From Erodium maritimum (lineage: Eukaryota; Streptophyta; Magnoliopsida; Geraniales; Geraniaceae): DNA of 64,000 nucleotides. The position numbers and the translations under genes were made by a program. This document shows, one piece after another, positions 58,881 through 64,000 of this stretch (within the stretch, counting starts at the first letter, position 1; every line of letters begins with the position of its first letter). The notes under the pieces were generated by a model that saw only the letters and a list, made by a program, of their open reading frames with translations, searched no databases and was not told the DNA's origin. Location of the stretch: contig OY997592.1 in NCBI GenBank assembly GCA_963921825.1, positions 59,726,336 through 59,790,335 of the forward strand, given 5' to 3'.

Positions 58881-61800
58881 TTAAGAGGAAACCACGTTTC
58901 GGTTCTTTGACTGAGTTATAGATCTCAGCTCCTCATAAGCATCAGAACAGGTATGAGCATAATCAGACATGGCACGAAAAAGCTCAGGCAAGCGAGTCTT
59001 GAGACTTCCCAAAGACTTCTCTCTGACCTGAACGCAATGTCTCTGATGAGCTTCCATTTCATCTTCCAACCTCTTCTTCAGACTCTCCACAGCAAATTGC
59101 TTCTCAGACATCGGATCCTTCGGGTTCACATCTTCACCTCTTTCAGTATCAATCTCATCGGGGCCCCTACGCTGCATGTACTTATGATACCACTCCTCAA
59201 ACGCTTGGTTTTTTCGTAAATACTCCTTCCTAGTCTCTTCAAATTTCTCTTTAAGCTTCATCTCCTCCTCCTGGTGGAGGATTATGGTTTTTATTACAGC
59301 AGCAAATGAAGCAATTGCTGACTTGGCAAGCTCGTCCGGCATCTTGTCGAGGTAATCGTTCCAAGAATGGAGGAGCGCTTGGATTGGGGGGGTCTGGGCT
59401 CTTGGTGGTGACGAGATCTTCTCTTTTAAAGAACTTTCTATGGGGATGAGGTTTAGTTTCAGCCAGCTGTTAAGAGCTTGGATGTATTGCTTTTGATGTG
59501 CCACGAGCTTCTCGAACTGCGAGTTCCATTCTTGGACCACTTTGGCGAGTTGGAGGGTGCGCTCGTGGTGGTGCTTCGTTGTTTCCTTGGGCGCTTGGGA
59601 GATGTCGAGGGCTTTGAGTTCTGTTACAATCTTCAGTTGGCTATCGTGATGGATGCTCATACTCTCCCACATATTGGCCATCCTGTGGAACAAATTATTC
59701 TTATTATACAGCAAAAATTGCTCGTAATGTTTTCAGGCTAAGTTCTCCAAGTAGCAAACACTACCCAGATGCAAAATCCGGCAAAGAGGATAAAAATATA
59801 CACGTGGCACCATAGAGAAACAAAGATGTTCTTAAGCTTCCTTATTTATTTATTTTTTCAAAATGAGAATAGCTATTGTTATATTTCATAGGCAAAGGAG
59901 CCTAAGACCCAATATAAAAAGCCTAATTTTACCTTCTTCACAAATATAGAACAAGCGCATTAGTTTAAGGGATAATCTCACTCAACTATCCCCAAGTATG
60001 CACCTTTTTCAACTAACTACCCCATTTTTTAGTCAAAATAACATTTTTCACGAGGGTAATTTCATCATTTCATACCCAAAAGTTGATGGAATTGGGGTGA
60101 AACGAGACTACAATAACTGAAGGGAATTGTCAGAAGCATTTTAAACTTGGGTAGTTAGTAGACAATGGTGCATACTTAGGAATAACTGACTGAGATTATC
60201 CCTTAATTTAAATACTGAACAGAAAAACAATTACTCAAACACGATTTAAATCAAAGAATAAGCTGAATCATCTTGAATCAGACTGAAGGCCTCGAAAAGT
60301 GCTAAAGATATGGTTCTTTTGATCCTATAATTTTATGAAATAATTGTTGAAGAGAAAAAGGAGTAATGAAAATAAATAAACTATCATTCACCCGTTGTAT
60401 GCAGCATTACAAGATTCATAAAATCTAAAAAAATCTTACCCATCAACAAGAGAGACAAGTTTTGGGTACAACTGCTCATCACGCAGCCGGTTTACTTCTG
60501 AAACCGTAGAATCCATAGATTGCATGTCAACTATGTATCTTGTATGCAAGTGACTTACTGCAGCTTTTGTTTTCTCCAAAGATTCAGCACTTGCACCGCG
60601 CTTCTTCTGCCTGTTGAGCAGGCCAACTTTCCTTTGATACTCAAGCTTCATAAGCTCACCTTGCTATTCACAGCAGTTCAAATTTAATACAATCCGGTGT
60701 ACAAGTTTTGAAATTTATGAACAGAAAAAATGTACACCAAGCAAAGATTTTTTTGTAAAGTACCTTCACTTCCTCATACAGCTTCTTTTCCCAAGCTAAC
60801 AACTTATCCAAAACAGTGGCGTGCGATTCATACTCTTCAGAATCAACGTCATCCTTCCCATCACCATTGGGAATGCCTTTAAATGATTTATTCCATGTGA
60901 TAACACGCATGACCCTTGCAGAATGGTCAATGTGTCCTGCAATTGTTAAGTAAATCAGCTTAAACAGTAAGATAATGAAGAGTGCTTTCAACAACTTAAA
61001 GAACCTTAACTGCTTAGTATAATGACAAACCATGAATTAAACACATAGAATGAGAAAGATGCATTCTTTCCATAACAGACAAATTTTTGCACATTACGGG
61101 TCAAAGGGCTTGAATTCTGATGATCTGTAAGGTTGGTGCAACGCAAAATAGTTGCATTGTGAGTATGAGGTCAAAAGTCGAAGGTAAGACAAACCCTTTT
61201 GGTGATAAGAGAAAAAAAAGAGGGTAAAAGTATTGGTAACTAAGACATTTTAGCTTTTTGGTCAGCTGAGGAACAGAATTACACTTGATATTTTTCTTCT
61301 CACTTTTAGAAAGTTAAAGTGATGAATAGATCAACCAAAAAGTAGCAAGAAAGAACTTGATACAGATCCCAAATCATGCTTGCTAAAGTAGCCAAAGCCA
61401 TTCCAAATCACATGGTTGAATTTATTCATAACACAACACATGGAAAAACTAATGCTACCACACTTTGAATCTCCAAAAGTCTGTATGTGAAACATAATAC
61501 AAAAAGTTCATCTGTTGGCCTAAAAGCACCAACATTTGTTCCTCTACAAGATTCAAATTCATGATCATAGCATTGTTAGATTGAGTAATACATGATTCAA
61601 ATCTTACCAAGCAGGCAAAACCAATTACCTCGATTATCTGCGAAATTGGAATGATAATGCAGCCTGGTGGCCTCGAGCATCTTTGAAACCTCTTGAGCAC
61701 TCTCAGAGGCCTTCAAGAAATGATCATCAATCTCATTCAAAACCTGCATCAGATTGACACTAGACACAGCCTTGGCCATCTTCCTGAAATCAGGAGGAGC

Positions 61801-62601
61801 AGTGTGTGAATGCTCGATTGGTGTCGCCTTAATTGGTGTATTCTCCTCCTCAGCTATGTCACTGACTTTCTCAGGGGTCTTTGGCTCAACCCCATCTACG
61901 GCTTGGCCGCCGCCACCAACGTTGTTGAAATTACGAAATGCCATTGCCCCAATTGGCCTGTCCTCCTCATTCTCATCTCTATTCTCATCACCTTCGTCCA
62001 GAGAAGGTCCGGCCATGTTATCGACCATGAAGAAGTAGTCCCAGGCCATTCCTTTCGAATCCGGAGGAGGAGGAGGCATTGGGGTCGTCATGTCCGGTGT
62101 ACGCGGGGACGCCTCTTGCTCCGCCGCCCTGCCACCGTTACGCTGTCCTTGCAAATCCTTTCCATCGCCGATCTCTTCTTCGTCTTCTTCTTCCTCGTCC
62201 TCGTCCTCTTCGGCAATGGCGAACGAATCATTTCCTCTTGGGGCTTTCTGATTCTTCATCCGAATAGCCGGCAGGCTCATGGCGCGCTTAATCGGGCTCG
62301 GCGAGAAATTGGGCAACGGCGGCGGGGGAGGGGGGAGGTTGTCGATCGGCGGCGGAGGAGGCGGCGGTTTCGAGGCCTCGTCCACCGGTTGCTGATGCTG
62401 GAACTGGGTCTCGTCGGCCACAGCCTCGCCGTGGCCGTAGTCGCTCAATGCGGCGCCGGTGTTCTTCAGGGCCACGGCGTAGCCGGAGTGCCCGGAGGCG
62501 AAGGCGTTGCGCGCCGTCACCGCGTCTTTCATCAAGTTCCGGCGGTCCTTGCAGCGAGCCACCGACTCCTCATTGTCAAGCCTCGATTGCGCACAACCCA
62601 T
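58881..62601 (-). CDS. NRG2-like: DUF630/DUF632 (NRG2/ROLLED-leaf type) protein, 4 exons, 723 aa
   Basis: Exons 62601-61629, 60936-60764, 60663-60440, 59682-58881, all GT-AG and in phase; stop TAA at 58883. An in-frame ATG lies upstream, but MGCAQSRLD at 62601 is the conserved start and a likely N-myristoylation/palmitoylation site (Gly2, Cys3). DUF630 covers residues 1-60 ('DNEESVARCKDRRNLMKDAV', 'ARNAFASGHSGYA'). Proline runs (about 84-110 and about 190), Glu/Asp runs and a conserved 'MAWDYFFMVDN' follow. DUF632 spans about 284-640 and is mostly helical ('VLNEIDDHFLKASESAQEVS', 'RVITWNKSF', 'TVLDKLLAWEKKLYEEVK', 'MWESMSIHHDSQ'). Known: NRG2 regulates nitrate signalling, and rice REL relatives affect leaf rolling. 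Which paralogue this is cannot be told from here. Confidence 0.88.
59969..60202. mobile_element. MITE, fourth family (GGGATAATCTCA ends, 234 bp)
   Basis: The left end GGGATAATCTCACTCA and right end TGACTGAGATTATCCC are inverted. The flanks TTAGTTTAA (59960-59968) and TTAATTTAA (60203-60211) match at 8 of 9 positions. It lies in the intron between exons 3 and 4 of the NRG2-like gene and has no coding capacity. Confidence 0.75.
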
Positions 62602-63255
62602 CTCCACTCCAACCCCCCAAAAATCCAAACTTTCTCGAGCAAAACCGATGAAAAACCGAGATTCGGTTACTGGGTTCCTCCGATTCGGAGATTCACGATG
62701 TGGGTTTCAATCTCTCACACTCAAGCCTACAAAGCCACAAAAAACGGAGCTTTTCCGGACTTTCCTTGAAAAGAAGACCCAGTGAGAGCTTCAACGGAGA
62801 AGAGGATCTAGAGGCCACAGGCCATTGGAGAAGTAGACGAAGAAGATGGAAATGGAGATGAGACACTGTTTGAGATAGTGCCAAGGCGCTGTTACAGAGA
62901 ACACAGAGCACTGAGAGGGGTTTTAGAGAGAGGAGAGAGAGTACTCGGTGAGAGTAAGGTGATGATACAGTACTCGCTGGGTTTTGATGGCGACGTGTCC
63001 TTTACGTATTATTTTAAAATAACGGTCACATTTTTTGAGGCAGAGCGTCGTCGTTTGAGGGTTCATGGAAATGGATGTTTGTGCACGACATGGAATCTGA
63101 ATGATGGATGTTTTGTTTCACGGTCAATTTTTTGTGATCTTTTTTGTTAAGAGTTGCTACTTGTGTGTGATAGGGTTTAGGTTTCACTTGCAATGTACTC
63201 CATTTCAGATGTTCTTCTAAAATTGAGAGAGTTTCATATTAAGGGAGACAGATAA
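62602..63255. other. 5' leader and upstream region of the NRG2-like gene
   Basis: It is rich in GA/CT near the gene (for example 'agagagaggagagagag' at about 62924-62941, a GAGA-type leader sequence). No other gene is recognised. The frame at 62878-63150 has no family features. Confidence 0.5.
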
Positions 63256-64000
63256 GAGCATCCATATCAAAGAACGGTTTGAGCAAGGCTCAGGGGCGGG
63301 AGCAGGAGGCAGAAGGGGTACAGGTTCGGGGTTCGACCGGTGTGGGGAGAGGGGCGTGCGGGGCAGGGGAGGAGACGGACGAGGAGGGTTCGGGGGGCAG
63401 AGGCGCGGGGCCAAAATCAGCCCCGCTGCCTCGCGCCTCCTTGCCTCTCTCTCGTCCAGCGGTAGCCGCCACCTGTCCAAGCCAAAAAACAAAATGATCG
63501 TTGCTCTCAGCAACGGTCGGCAACGGCTACCTCTATTTTATATATATATATATATAATAAATACAAAATACATTTAAAAAACACTTTTTTAACCACTATA
63601 AATACCCCTCACCCATTTCATCCAATCCACAACACCATTCCTAAAATTTCTCTCTACATTTCATATCCAATTGTCACCAAAAAAATGTCCGATGACGCAC
63701 GTCAAATAAGGGAGGAGCTGGAAGCCGAACGCCGCAACGACGAAGCCGAACTTTGTACTTGGGAGCGAGGACTCCGGCGTAGAACCGAGCGAATGGTACA
63801 GAGAGAAATGCCACAATTCGAGAGATGAAGGCGACGACTCGAATCATGAGAGGGTTCCCGGACAGAGATCAACAGAAGGCGTGAGCAAGGCCACGACGAC
63901 CTGATGAGGGATTATTTTGTCTAGAATCCGATCTATGGACCTGAATTGTTTAGGCGACGTTTTCGTATGTGCAGACCATTATTTTTACGGGTTATGAAAG
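63256..64000 (+). mobile_element. PIF/Harbinger element, left part (runs off the window)
   Basis: It starts GAGCATCCATATC directly after a TAA (63253-63255), the 3-bp target typical of PIF/Harbinger. A GC-rich leader and then transposase-like sequence follow. The right end is outside the window. Confidence 0.6.
63685..64000 (+). pseudogene. PIF/Harbinger transposase, N-terminal part, three in-frame stops
   Basis: The frame from ATG 63685 gives a charged N-terminus, then 'GHDDLMRDYF', 'NPIYGPELFRRRFRMCRPLF' and 'LRVMK', which is the hallmark opening of plant HARBI1-like nucleases ('DYF.ENP.Y....FRRRFRM...LFLRI'). Stops interrupt it at three places (TGA 63826-63828, TGA 63847-63849, TAG 63922-63924). 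The two TGA codons are one C-to-T change away from CGA, as expected for a methylated, decaying transposon. The catalytic domain lies beyond the window. Confidence 0.75.

Noticed and set aside
63257-63577. GC-rich frames of 72-98 codons near the right edge
   Set aside because: They lie in the leader of the Harbinger element, overlap on both strands and show no conserved motif.

Overview
The window looks like nuclear DNA from a eudicot plant. Base composition is AT-rich outside exons, genes are intron-rich with canonical plant splice sites, and the protein families are plant housekeeping types. The repeats are the usual plant mix of Ty1/copia, MULE, PIF/Harbinger, LINE and many MITEs. I cannot assign a species.

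Layout. (1) 40-21938, minus: a very large gene, 29 exons with all splice phases in register (2308 codons here, 3' end beyond the window), encoding a plant ZFYVE26/spastizin-like alpha-solenoid protein. Its introns carry five MITEs of one foldback family, a sixth MITE of another family, a poly(A)-tailed retroposon and other repeat debris. (2) 22250-22709: another MITE upstream of that gene. (3) 22775-42285, minus: a broken BIR-type LRR receptor pseudokinase gene split by a three-level nest. A Ty1/copia element (22951-40739) sits in a kinase exon, a solo LTR (25140-38346) sits in the copia pol gene, and an 11.4-kb ULP-carrying MULE (25921-37364) sits in the solo LTR. Each level has a target-site duplication I can read. 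(4) 42.3-44.2 kb: AT-rich intergenic DNA with a probable PIF/Harbinger MITE. (5) 44341-48974, plus: an 11-exon DDT-domain gene (DDR4 type, 488 aa). (6) 50576-56177: a LINE whose ORF1 part lies on minus and ORF2 part on plus, head to head, best explained as a 5' inversion (twin priming). (7) 56420-58054, plus: a two-exon gene for a 307-aa tail-anchor receptor subunit of GET2/CAML type. (8) 58881-62601, minus: a four-exon DUF630/DUF632 gene (NRG2-like, 723 aa). (9) 63256-64000: the start of a PIF/Harbinger element with a stop-riddled transposase.

The four intact genes have no obvious shared pathway: endolysosomal trafficking, ISWI-type chromatin regulation, ER tail-anchored insertion, and nitrate/leaf-form signalling. 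The most unusual content is in the transposon layer. This includes the three-level nest, a MULE carrying an intact-looking GRF-zinc-finger/tail-anchored gene and an ULP gene whose nucleophile Cys reads as Ser, six equally long 38-bp motifs inside that MULE, and the foldback MITE family crowded into one host gene.
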